Origin: Armatimonadota bacterium
GTDB lineage: Bacteria > Armatimonadota > UBA5829
NCBI GenBank assembly: GCA_026415535.1
Contig: JAOAGX010000019.1
Span: forward strand, 1-15,167
DNA: 15,167 bases
Direction: 5' to 3'
The number at the start of each line of letters is the position of its first letter. Positions within the stretch are counted from its first letter, which is position 1. A model generated the notes under the pieces. That model saw nothing but the letters and a program-made list of their open reading frames with translations, searched no databases and had not been told where the DNA came from. The position numbers and the translations under genes were made by a program. Positions 8,314-15,148 of the stretch are shown here, in pieces.

Positions 8314-9102
8314 TCAACCTCTTTTCTTCGACTCCGCGCCCACGTAAAAGCTGACATCGCCCTTGCCAAGCTTTTGCGAGTTTTCAATCGATTGCGCTAC
8401 GTAGCGGTGTCCGAATGTAATCGCGGACATCAGGTCATCGCCCATCGCTAGTCTGGCCGCAATCGCGGCGCTGAGCACACAACCAGTCCCGTGCATCTGT
8501 TTGTAAATTCGCTTGCCTACAAATGTATGGAACTCCTGTTCGTAGAACAGGACGTCTAATGGATCTCCTTCAGCGTGTCCACCCTTTACGAGGGCGGCTT
8601 TTGCTCCCATCTCCACTATAGCTAGCGCAGCTTGTCTGGCAGAGTCATAGTCGCGAACCTCTATTCCGGTAAGAGAGCTAGCTTCGTCCCAGTTAGGCGT
8701 TACTAGCATCGCAAGCGGCAACATTTGGTACTTGAGCCGCTTGATCGCGGGTTCTGTCAAGAGCACGTCTCCTCTTTTGGAACGTATTACCGGGTCCAGC
8801 ACGACGTTTGGTATTTCGCGTCTCCTTATACGTTCCGCCACAACACTCACGGCTTGCGGTGAATAGAGCATGCCGACCTTACATGCCGACACGTAAAAAT
8901 CGCGCGTTACCGCATCGATTTGTGCGGTGATAATTCTTGGGGGAACTTTGTTTATCTTATGCACGCCGCGCGAGTCCTGTGCGGTAACGCTGGTGACTGC
9001 GCATACGCCGTAAATCCCGATTTCTCGAAACACAGCCAAGTCCGCCTGTATTCCAGCTCCTCCACTCGAATCCGACGCCGCAATACTAATAGCCACCGAC
9101 AT
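8314..9102 (-). CDS. thiD: Hydroxymethylpyrimidine/phosphomethylpyrimidine kinase ThiD
   Basis: This ribokinase-fold kinase phosphorylates HMP and HMP-P in thiamine synthesis, and relatives also phosphorylate pyridoxine. From this ATG the protein has 262 aa, the normal family length. It begins directly with the family N-terminus AISIAASDSSGGAGIQADL, followed by TSVTAQDSRGVH, DPVIRSK and TPNWDEASSLTG. The anion-hole motif HGTGCVLSAA (204-213) includes C208. The start is ambiguous. The frame also opens at GTG 9216 and ATG 9213, the latter overlapping the preceding gene's stop (ATGTGATG) with GGAGAG 8 nt upstream. That would add 37 residues with no family resemblance. The ATG at 9102 has AGGAG 14 nt upstream, too far to be ideal. 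Family secure; start chosen on domain grounds. Confidence 0.92.
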   Translation of the reverse strand: MSVAISIAASDSSGGAGIQADLAVFREIGIYGVCAVTSVTAQDSRGVHKINKVPPRIITAQIDAVTRDFYVSACKVGMLYSPQAVSVVAERIRRREIPNVVLDPVIRSKRGDVLLTEPAIKRLKYQMLPLAMLVTPNWDEASSLTGIEVRDYDSARQAALAIVEMGAKAALVKGGHAEGDPLDVLFYEQEFHTFVGKRIYKQMHGTGCVLSAAIAARLAMGDDLMSAITFGHRYVAQSIENSQKLGKGDVSFYVGAESKKRG

Positions 9103-9212
9103 CCGTGAATGCAAGTCTCCTACATAGCATTGCAAGGGCGAAGCTTCTGATGAACCATAATGGGAATGCCGAAATCCTTCCAAGCTACCTCCGACCGATT
9201 TGCGGTCGCCCA

Positions 9213-10025
9213 TCACATCAGCTCTCCAAGCGTCTCAACTATTCGATCCGGTTTCATATCGCCAACTGCCGATTCTGCTTGCTCCCGAGTGGTAACGCCT
9301 GTCAACACAAGCACTGTATGAGCTCCCGCTCGGTTGCCAGCCAGAATGTCTGTATCCAGTCTGTCACCTATAATCACCGATTCCTCCGGCGACGCCCCGA
9401 CAGATTCGAACACTTTTTCGATTGAGTAGGTCTCGGGCTTCCCGATTACTTTAGGCTCGGCTGAGGTTGCCGTGCGCACTGCAGCCACCATGCATCCTGC
9501 CCCCGGCAGTACTGCTCCGTTTTCGATTGGCAGGGTAGGATCCTCATTGGTGGCGATGAATTGTGCCCCGTTCAGGATCGCCTTTTGAGCGCGCGCGAGT
9601 TTTTCGTAGTTGAATTGTCGGTCCATCCCAACGACTACGTAGTCAATGTTGTCCTCCGGCGAATCTTCGTCCTTCAGAACTCGCACGCCGATTGACTCAA
9701 GCTCTCTGTCCAAGCCTGATTCACCGATTCTGTAGACAGTTTTCCCTGTTGCGCCTTCGGAGGCGAGATAGAGTGCAGTGGCATAGCCGGATGTCATAAC
9801 GTCTTCGGGTGTGGTGGGAATTCCCATTGATGTGAGCAGCCTGGAATATTCGTCACGTGAGTGGGCGGCCTTGTTTGTCAGGAATCGGACGGCGCGTCCT
9901 AATGACCGTAGATGTAGGATCAGCTCTCTAGCGTAAGGCTGTCTCTCCTTGCCGCGGTAGACAACGCCGTCGAGGTCAAGAATCCATAAATGCGCCGAAT
10001 CAAATAAGGCCCCGTTCCTTATCAC
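9213..10025 (-). CDS. HAD-superfamily phosphatase, NagD/AraL/PGP type
   Basis: The 270-aa product is a subclass IIA haloacid dehalogenase-fold hydrolase, which removes phosphate from small phosphorylated metabolites. Motif I is WILDLDGVVYRG, with nucleophile D17 and acid/base D19. Motif II is FLTNKA with T50, motif III is K196 in IGKPE, and motif IV is GDRLDTDI with D221 and D225. The cap domain lies between motifs II and III, as in NagD. The substrate is unknown. Phosphoglycolate, nucleotide and pyridoxal-phosphate activities all occur in the family, and the overlap with thiD hints at cofactor metabolism. The GTG is the only possible start before motif I. It lies 8 nt after a strong promoter's -10 box, so the message should be leaderless. 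Confidence 0.93.
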   Translation of the reverse strand: MIRNGALFDSAHLWILDLDGVVYRGKERQPYARELILHLRSLGRAVRFLTNKAAHSRDEYSRLLTSMGIPTTPEDVMTSGYATALYLASEGATGKTVYRIGESGLDRELESIGVRVLKDEDSPEDNIDYVVVGMDRQFNYEKLARAQKAILNGAQFIATNEDPTLPIENGAVLPGAGCMVAAVRTATSAEPKVIGKPETYSIEKVFESVGASPEESVIIGDRLDTDILAGNRAGAHTVLVLTGVTTREQAESAVGDMKPDRIVETLGELM

Positions 10026-10033
10026 GGGTACTT

Positions 10034-10063
10034 ACTATAGCATATCGACCGGCTTCTGGTCAA
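10034..10063 (-). promoter_or_regulatory. Sigma70-type promoter of the HAD-thiD-pyrG-permease cluster
   Basis: On the minus strand TTGACC (10063-10058), an 18-nt spacer and TATAGT (10039-10034) form a near-consensus promoter, with a TGC extended -10 directly before the hexamer. Only 8 nt separate the hexamer from the GTG at 10025. The predicted start of transcription therefore falls within about 2 nt of the start codon. Confidence 0.75.
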
Positions 10064-10106
10064 AAGATGTGTCGGAGATTGAAACTCGGTTTTCGTACGA
10101 CAGACG

Positions 10107-10115
10107 TGGTAAAAT
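10107..10115 (+). promoter_or_regulatory. Extended -10 promoter of the kinase-like gene
   Basis: TGG followed by TAAAAT (10110-10115) forms an extended -10 element 14 nt before the ATG at 10130. No -35 box at normal spacing was found; TTGAAA at 10079-10084 is 25 nt away. The predicted leader is about 8 nt and lacks a Shine-Dalgarno. It is divergent from the HAD promoter in the same 104-bp spacer. Confidence 0.5.
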
Positions 10116-10129
10116 GAAAAACGCCTCCG

Positions 10130-10819
10130 ATGGAATCACTGGCGATAACTCGCGAAACGATTGAACAATCTACAATAGACTACTACCGTACGGCTTGCGG
10201 CACTAGGCCGGACCTGCGGGTTGTGCGGATGGACAGTCGTGTGTTAATTGTCAAGGACTTTTTCCGTAGCGACCCTCTTTTCCGACGACTAGTTGGGCCG
10301 ATTCTGATTAGGCGCGAGGTAGGCGCCTTGCGCAAGTTAGCTGGCGTCGACGGAATTCCCCAACTCGTAGGCAAAATCGACCGCTATGCCCTAGCAATGG
10401 AGCACATCCCTGGGCGAGGACTGAACAATGTTCAACCAGGCGAACTGCACCCCGAATTTTATGTAGAGCTTCGCCGGATAATAGACGAGATGCACGCGCG
10501 AGGCGTCGCCCACTGCGACCTGCGTAGCCGCGGCAACGTGATGCTTGGCGATGACGGCAGACCGTACATTGTCGACTTTGCCGCATGCGTGTTCCTTGGC
10601 AGGGGGATCAATCCGCTGATCCGATGGGTTTTCAACCAATTTGTCCTGGCCGACCAAAACGCCGTGCTGCTTGTTAAACAGCGAATGTCTCCCGAGCTTC
10701 TCACCGACGAAGACAAGACTGCATTATCACAACAGATGCCCTTCGAAAGACCGGCAAAGTTCATCGGTGAGAACGTTCGCAGGCTTACGAGGCGACTCCT
10801 CACGCGTCAGAATCGCTAA
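10130..10819 (+). CDS. Small RIO/Kdo-kinase-like protein kinase-fold protein
   Basis: The 229-aa product has the core of a protein-kinase-fold phosphotransferase of the RIO1/lipopolysaccharide-kinase-like group. It has a lysine in VLIVKDF (K42), a helix-C glutamate in RREVGAL (E63) and the catalytic loop HCDLRSRGN (128-136, with D130 and N136). The metal site reads DFA (149-151) in place of DFG. A glycine-rich loop is not visible, as in related small bacterial kinases. The basic C-terminus (FVLADQNAVLLVKQR onward) has no membrane segment. The substrate, whether protein, sugar or lipid, is unknown. It stands alone on the plus strand, divergent from the HAD operon and convergent with the isomerase gene 55 nt downstream. 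A cytoplasmic phosphotransferase role is inferred from the motifs. Confidence 0.8.
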   Translation: MESLAITRETIEQSTIDYYRTACGTRPDLRVVRMDSRVLIVKDFFRSDPLFRRLVGPILIRREVGALRKLAGVDGIPQLVGKIDRYALAMEHIPGRGLNNVQPGELHPEFYVELRRIIDEMHARGVAHCDLRSRGNVMLGDDGRPYIVDFAACVFLGRGINPLIRWVFNQFVLADQNAVLLVKQRMSPELLTDEDKTALSQQMPFERPAKFIGENVRRLTRRLLTRQNR

Positions 10820-10874
10820 TTCGCAGGAAGCTCTACAAACACGTTATTAAAATTATTGTTGTAAAATGTAACTT

Positions 10875-11654
10875 CTATTTAGCTCCAGTGGCCAGTCCCT
10901 TGTCGACCAGGTAGCGATAGCTCTTTTTGACGGCCTCAAGCATATCACCGGCGCAAGAGTCTAGCTCTACAATCAACCAGTCAAGAGCAACCGGGTCAGC
11001 TGTTCCTATGATCGCGGGCATGTTAAGCTTGCCCGATCCGACTGGGGTATGGGAGTGGTCTCCCTCGACCAGCATGCCGTCCTTGACGTGCATGAGATGA
11101 ATTCGCGACTTGTACTTGCTGATCACCGACACTGGATCTGCTTTGCCAAAAGAGCACCAATACACGTCCAGCTCGCTGAATGCATCAGGCGCCTCATCAA
11201 GCAGTATCTCGTAAACGTATCTGTCGTCTCCCTCGACCTTATTGAATTCCCACCAGTGGTTGTGGAATCCGAACTTGATTTCGTATGGTTTTAATAGCTC
11301 TGCGGCTTCTTGGAACCTGGATGCCGCTGACTTGACCGCGTCCAAAGTTTCAAAGTCTTGTGGACCAAACCCTCCTATGACGCGAGGGTTGCCCAGTTCC
11401 GCATGTTCATCGGCGATCTCTTTGACCTTGTCGGCAGTAGGCACGCCTGCAAGATGGCTGCCGCATATTGTCAATCCCAAATCTGCTGCCACTTTGGCGA
11501 TTTGCTTTGGATCATGTCCGTGAAGCCCTGCTAGCTCAACACCCATGTATCCAATCTCGGCAACAGTTTTCATGACTCTCGGTAGATCCTTACCACCGGG
11601 GTAGACCTCTTCGCGCAATGTGTATAGCTGTAGTGCAATAGGTTTTGCCATCAT
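10875..11654 (-). CDS. Sugar phosphate isomerase/epimerase (xylose isomerase-like TIM barrel)
   Basis: The 259-aa product belongs to the AP-endonuclease-2/xylose-isomerase-like TIM barrels, which isomerise or epimerise sugars and related polyols using a divalent metal. Barrel-strand motifs appear in order: LQLYTLR (9-14), GYMGVEL with E40, FGFHNHWWEF (129-137), ELDVYWCSFGKADP with D163, LMHVKDG with H189, and IVELDS with E230. The usual GEG loop reads VGSGKLN. No signal peptide is present, unlike many relatives, so it is cytoplasmic. The substrate cannot be assigned. Two ATGs are adjacent. AAGGAG at 11663-11658 lies 3 nt from the first and 6 nt from the second (11651), so the second may be used, a one-residue difference. 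The alpha/beta hydrolase gene is 105 bp upstream on the same strand. Confidence 0.87.
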   Translation of the reverse strand: MMAKPIALQLYTLREEVYPGGKDLPRVMKTVAEIGYMGVELAGLHGHDPKQIAKVAADLGLTICGSHLAGVPTADKVKEIADEHAELGNPRVIGGFGPQDFETLDAVKSAASRFQEAAELLKPYEIKFGFHNHWWEFNKVEGDDRYVYEILLDEAPDAFSELDVYWCSFGKADPVSVISKYKSRIHLMHVKDGMLVEGDHSHTPVGSGKLNMPAIIGTADPVALDWLIVELDSCAGDMLEAVKKSYRYLVDKGLATGAK

Positions 11655-11674
11655 GCTCTCCTTGTTCTTCGAAA

Positions 11675-11689
11675 GTCATCCTGAAGAGG
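11675..11689 (+). repeat. Remnant of the REP-like repeat
   Basis: GTCATCCTGAAGAGG repeats the 5' half (GTCATYCTGA) of the elements at 1371 and 14057. It lies in the 105-bp spacer between the hydrolase and isomerase genes. Similar short remnants occur at 1300-1309 and, less exactly, near 2580. Alone it is too short to be significant. Confidence 0.35.
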
Positions 11690-11759
11690 TTTCGCCGATT
11701 ATTGGTGTATACCCTCTCGATTTTTGGACGAGTATACGTATTGTTGTTTTCTACAGGGG

Positions 11760-12428
11760 TTATGTCTGGCTGATCTTCTCGTCATTACGTCTAAGATATC
11801 TTGTGAACCACGATGAGGCAAGGCGAGCTACCTCTTCGAGCGCCCCGGGTTCTTCGAACAAGTGGGTTGCTTCGGGGATAATGACGATTTCCTTGATGCA
11901 CACCAAAAGCTCGTAGGCTTGTTGGTTAAGAGGAATTACGGGATAATCACGGCCGCCCACTATTAAAAGGGTAGGGGCTGTGACTTGGGATAGAAATGGT
12001 GCGGCGAGGTCCGGTCTGCCGCCGCGTGATACTATTGCACTGACCTCATCTCCTAAACTAGCGGCGGCCTGCAAAGCCGCAGCGGCACCGGTCGAAGCGC
12101 CAAAATAACCTATTGATAGATCTGATGTCTCATCATCTGCTCTCAACCACTCGGTCGAGCTTATTAGTCGTTTCGCTAATAGCTCGATGTCAAAGACTTT
12201 GGATCGGTCATCCGACTCTGACTGTTCCAGAAGATCTATTAGCAAAGTTCCCAGGCGAGCCTCGCGCAGAACGGCTGCCACGAACTGGTTTCGTGGACTA
12301 AACCTTCCACTGCCACTTCCGTGTGCGAACACTACTATACCATGTGCGCCTTCCGGAACCACTAGCATTCCCGGCAGCCGTGCTGCGCCTGATTCGATCT
12401 CTACCTGACGATCCACTTGTATTCTCAT
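11760..12428 (-). CDS. Alpha/beta hydrolase, dienelactone hydrolase-like
   Basis: The 222-aa product is a small alpha/beta-hydrolase-fold enzyme. FAHGSGSGRFSPRN (34-47) forms the oxyanion region, the nucleophile elbow is YFGASTG with S112, the acid is D161 in VGGRD, and the catalytic histidine is H189 in ATHLFEEPGALEEV. The SRGGRPDLA segment and the histidine motif are typical of a family annotated as dienelactone hydrolase, sometimes found fused or next to phosphoribosyltransferases. The true substrate is unknown. It has no signal peptide or membrane segment. AGGTGA lies 9 nt before the ATG, but a TATAAT lies directly upstream of it, so the Shine-Dalgarno may not be fully transcribed from that promoter. 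Confidence 0.88.
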   Translation of the reverse strand: MRIQVDRQVEIESGAARLPGMLVVPEGAHGIVVFAHGSGSGRFSPRNQFVAAVLREARLGTLLIDLLEQSESDDRSKVFDIELLAKRLISSTEWLRADDETSDLSIGYFGASTGAAAALQAAASLGDEVSAIVSRGGRPDLAAPFLSQVTAPTLLIVGGRDYPVIPLNQQAYELLVCIKEIVIIPEATHLFEEPGALEEVARLASSWFTRYLRRNDEKISQT

Positions 12429-12444
12429 TTGCCAAATTCACCTG

Positions 12445-12450
12445 ATTATA
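12445..12450 (-). promoter_or_regulatory. -10 element of the hydrolase gene
   Basis: TATAAT on the minus strand stands 16 nt before the ATG at 12428. The expected start of transcription falls about 10 nt before the ATG, within or after the AGGTGA motif. No clear -35 box is seen. A short palindrome, TTACTTGTAA, directly precedes the hexamer. Confidence 0.45.
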
Positions 12451-12578
12451 CTTACAAGTAATCTTCCCAGCGCTTCAGTTTGGAAAACCGCTCGCATTAG
12501 GGTAATGATTCGGTGGTTGGCACATTTCAAGACGTTTAATGCGTGGTTGGTGGTTGAGAACCATGTCGGCTCGTGGTG

Positions 12579-13874
12579 CTAAGGGTTGATCATCAAGCGT
12601 CGAGCCAAAGCGGATGCAGGATTTGCTCGCAGAACGGCTCTATATTGCTCCTCGGCTTCGCCGTAAAGCCCAACTGATTCGTATATCGTCGCCAATGCCA
12701 GCCGTGAACCGGGCATATGTTTTCGGACGGCCTCGATCTTTTCGATGTCGTCTTTGGAAACGATCCGAAATCCGGCAGCGGGCGAGTTTGCCCAGGTGTC
12801 ATTTTTGTTGAACCTGACGCCGACTCGCCAGAAGTAAACTCTGCCGTGCTCGAGCGGAGTTGTGAGCTTGAGGCCCGTCTTATCTGTGGTACCAACAAAT
12901 ACCTCGTTCCCATCTTTGTCGGTCACAATGATTCGGTATGAATCGGCCAGGTCAACGGTAGTCCACCTGAAAAGCGGGCGATTGCTCATCACTACTATGC
13001 CTACTGGGAACATCTGCTTGGGCGCAGTTGGAGGGGGGGAGTATTCCTCACTTCTGATGTGAATTGTGTTCATCGCCACGCGAACCGGCTCTGAAGGCTT
13101 TATTCTACCGGTTGCGATTTTTTCGCTGATCAGTGCTGCTACCTGCGCCTCTAGCGGCGTCCTTATAGATTTGCCGTCTATGCGGACCAGATCGACTTTT
13201 CCATGGGATTTAACAATCTGGTATTTGCCGTCCTTGAGCAATGGAATAGTTCTCGAATTGACGGGCCTTGTTTCATTGGGTTTGTTTGCGACTAGTGTTG
13301 CCTGAGAGGGTCGGGGTGGTGTGACGTCCGGCTTTTGCTCGGGCTTGGGTGTTGGAAATGAAGGCGTGGTTGTAACAGCTACAGGCTTCGCGATGTGTTC
13401 CTTTGGTGGTTCCCTCAAAATGACCACGGCTGCTGCGATAACGCCAGCCGCCGCAAGTCCAGCGACAACTTTTCGCCACCACAATCCTATGGCCCACACA
13501 TTGGTTTGTCTAGTCCCGCCGGGCCTGACACGCACTTTTTCACGGAGTGCTGCTTGCGACCGAAGTGAGATCATACGCTCGACGTCTCTTGCACAAGGTT
13601 CGCACAGTTTCACGTGCGCCTCCACTGATTTCAACTCGGCCGATTCAAGTGTTTCTTCGATGAATGCCGACAACCGCTCGTAATCCGGGCAGTCATTCGC
13701 ACCGATAATTTCTGCTCCAAATTCGGCGATTGCTTGCGCGCGAACAGGCAACGTTTCCAATGCGACTCTACACGTCGCGCAAGTTGCGATGTGCTCATCC
13801 AGAGCCACAAGCATCTCCGGTTTCATATCAGCTTGTAGGAACCGTTCTAGTTCTTTCTCGCTTACGCACTTCAT
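12579..13874 (-). CDS. Putative transmembrane anti-sigma factor with two zinc-finger modules, FN3-like domain and TPR-like tail
   Basis: The 431-aa product most likely holds a sigma factor at the membrane. Two zinc-finger anti-sigma (ZAS) type motifs occur in tandem with identical spacing, C-x24-H-x3-C-x2-C: C3, H28, C32, C35 and C62, H87, C91, C94. A single hydrophobic segment spans about 135-153 with positive residues before it, giving a cytoplasmic N-terminus. A Pro/Thr/Lys-rich linker (160-205) follows, then a region KDGKYQIVKSHGKVDLVRI. Residues 298-372 (RPLFRWTTVDLADSYRIIV...FWRVGV) look like an FN3-type beta-sandwich, and 386-428 look like one TPR unit (LALATIYESVGLYGEAEEQY). From memory, related proteins occur in Acidobacteriota. 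The sigma-like gene is upstream on the same strand. The ATG lacks a Shine-Dalgarno; an in-frame TAA lies five codons upstream. Confidence 0.75.
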   Translation of the reverse strand: MKCVSEKELERFLQADMKPEMLVALDEHIATCATCRVALETLPVRAQAIAEFGAEIIGANDCPDYERLSAFIEETLESAELKSVEAHVKLCEPCARDVERMISLRSQAALREKVRVRPGGTRQTNVWAIGLWWRKVVAGLAAAGVIAAAVVILREPPKEHIAKPVAVTTTPSFPTPKPEQKPDVTPPRPSQATLVANKPNETRPVNSRTIPLLKDGKYQIVKSHGKVDLVRIDGKSIRTPLEAQVAALISEKIATGRIKPSEPVRVAMNTIHIRSEEYSPPPTAPKQMFPVGIVVMSNRPLFRWTTVDLADSYRIIVTDKDGNEVFVGTTDKTGLKLTTPLEHGRVYFWRVGVRFNKNDTWANSPAAGFRIVSKDDIEKIEAVRKHMPGSRLALATIYESVGLYGEAEEQYRAVLRANPASALARRLMINP

Positions 13875-13984
13875 CGGACTATACCATTAGTTTTAAGACG
13901 CGAACAGTGAAGACATCTTGCCCCGAATCGAAACACACAATCAATATCGGTATCTACATGATAGGCATCTATCTGCTCGATTTA

Positions 13985-14079
13985 TTCTGAGCGCGTCAAG
14001 TTATTATGATCGCGACGAGTTTTTCTAAGCGTGTCAAGTCGTTCTGAGCGCATAAAGTCATTCTGAGCGCAGCGAAGAA
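13985..14079. repeat. Five-unit tandem repeat with exact 19-bp period
   Basis: Five consecutive 19-bp units start at 13985, 14004, 14023, 14042 and 14061, with consensus TTCTGAGCGCGTCAAGTCA. Units 1, 3, 4 and 5 are close to each other; unit 2 (TTATGATCGCGACGAGTTT) is the most diverged. Phase is kept exactly with no indels. The array fills the middle of the 299-bp non-coding gap (13875-14173) between the sigma-like and anti-sigma-like genes. The rest of the gap holds only a 6-bp hairpin (ATTGAT-GAAA-ATCAAT, 14100-14115) without a T-tract, and no clear promoter. Confidence 0.8.
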
Positions 14080-14083
14080 TCTG
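14057..14083 (+). repeat. REP-like dispersed intergenic repeat, copy 2
   Basis: The element begins GTCATTCTGAGCGCAGCGAA and overlaps the last unit of the 19-bp array. It matches the ftsA-ftsZ spacer element at 1371-1397 at 21 of 27 positions. The array may have grown from this element by repeated copying of its GTCATTCTGAGCGC half. Confidence 0.6.
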
Positions 14084-14173
14084 TCTACATTAGTGTTTTA
14101 TTGATGAAAATCAATTGTCTCCATCCGCGCCAGCGTTGTTCGTCGAACTGATCCTCGCAAACTTGAAATGGAA

Positions 14174-15148
14174 TTACTCTTCCGTTGCCAGAGTAGATTT
14201 CCTCGTTCTTCTTCTTATTCTGCCCCAAGCTTTGAAACGTACGCTCGGAACGGCCCGTGTTGGTATACCCAGCTCTTCAGCAGTTACTGAATCTGGCAAC
14301 GGCAACTTGCTTATTAAAGACGCAAGTCGCCGACGATCCGTCTCAATCGAATTTGCCACCTCGTTCATTCCGACTGCAGATACGATAGCCATTACTTGTT
14401 CCGGCGACAGGCCGTACAACATCACCTTACGCTGCTTGACAGAGAGTTGAATGAATTCTTTCCAGAACCAGGTCATAACGTGGTTGAACCACGAGGATTC
14501 TACTACCTGTGTCTCCACATCGGTATCGGGTGCTATCAGCCAGTCAACAGGGGCCGCCGAGTCAGTATCGGAGTCCGGAACGGCATCTATCGAAAGCGGT
14601 TCATCGGTACGAGCCTTAAGAAGCTCTGCCATACAGCTGGTGAGGACATCAATTTCAACAGGTCCGCCGCAGTAGTCCAGTATGACGGCAGCCAGTTCGT
14701 AGGTAGGAAGTTCCTGCGGATCCCGGTTTTGGAGGTGGCGTGATCTGAACTTGGCCAAGTCTTCGACAAGTCCTCTGCACTTGGCAGTAGCGTGGCGACG
14801 TTCTTTCCATTCTGCGTACCCGCAAAGCCTCATGCCGGTGTCGGGGTTATGCCAAAGAGAGAAACCTTCAACATTGCTCTTACCGGAAAATATTTCCATG
14901 AGTTCCAGTTTTAGGTTGTACCACTTCGGTCGCTTCCGGCGGATTGCGTCGCAATACCGATTATGAACTGCTTGGCGAACGAATGCCTCAAGGTTGTCGA
15001 TACCTGAACCCGGTGTTCCGTCAGCACGAAGGGCGCTGATCTTTGACCAGATTGCAACAACGCACTCCTCCTCGAAATCTTCAAGATCGCTGATTTCACG
15101 CTTGCCTAAGGATTTGCGAACGAGCTCTCTCACTGCTTTGGAGAGGGC
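14174..15148 (-). CDS. Sigma70-family-like RNA polymerase sigma factor, N-terminus cut off
   Basis: The 324 visible residues have sigma-like ends and a long middle. A region-2-like helical segment (about 20-75) includes LEDFEEECVVAIWSKI and NLEAFVRQAVHNRYCDAIRRKRP, matching the pattern of sigma2 from ECF-type factors. A middle insert of about 155 residues includes GGPVEIDVLTSCMAELL. Region 4 is suggested by LSVKQRKVMLYGL (235-247) and the helix-turn-helix-like VTAEELGIPTRAVPSVRFKAWGRIRRR at the end, which is where sigma4 recognises the -35 element. The partner anti-sigma candidate lies 299 bp downstream on the same strand. The true start is beyond the contig end, because an apparent GTG start at 15163 and its first five residues (MYKRQ) are translated adapter. 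Sigma assignment is moderately sure, as both regions are diverged. Confidence 0.7.
   Translation of the reverse strand, partial: ALSKAVRELVRKSLGKREISDLEDFEEECVVAIWSKISALRADGTPGSGIDNLEAFVRQAVHNRYCDAIRRKRPKWYNLKLELMEIFSGKSNVEGFSLWHNPDTGMRLCGYAEWKERRHATAKCRGLVEDLAKFRSRHLQNRDPQELPTYELAAVILDYCGGPVEIDVLTSCMAELLKARTDEPLSIDAVPDSDTDSAAPVDWLIAPDTDVETQVVESSWFNHVMTWFWKEFIQLSVKQRKVMLYGLSPEQVMAIVSAVGMNEVANSIETDRRRLASLISKLPLPDSVTAEELGIPTRAVPSVRFKAWGRIRRRTRKSTLATEE

Noticed and set aside
13878..13883. TATAGT on the minus strand just before the anti-sigma ATG
   Set aside because: Only 3 nt separate it from the ATG, so transcription would begin inside the coding sequence and remove the first zinc ligand C3. 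Probably coincidental.
14100..14115. ATTGAT-GAAA-ATCAAT hairpin downstream of the sigma-like gene, considered as a terminator
   Set aside because: The stem is AT-rich and six base pairs, with no T-tract on either strand.
1..15148. Phage, IS, CRISPR, toxin-antitoxin or biosynthetic cluster
   Set aside because: All substantial coding frames are explained by housekeeping or regulatory families, and no terminal inverted repeats, integrase or spacer-repeat arrays were found. The 19-bp array has no spacers, so it is not CRISPR.
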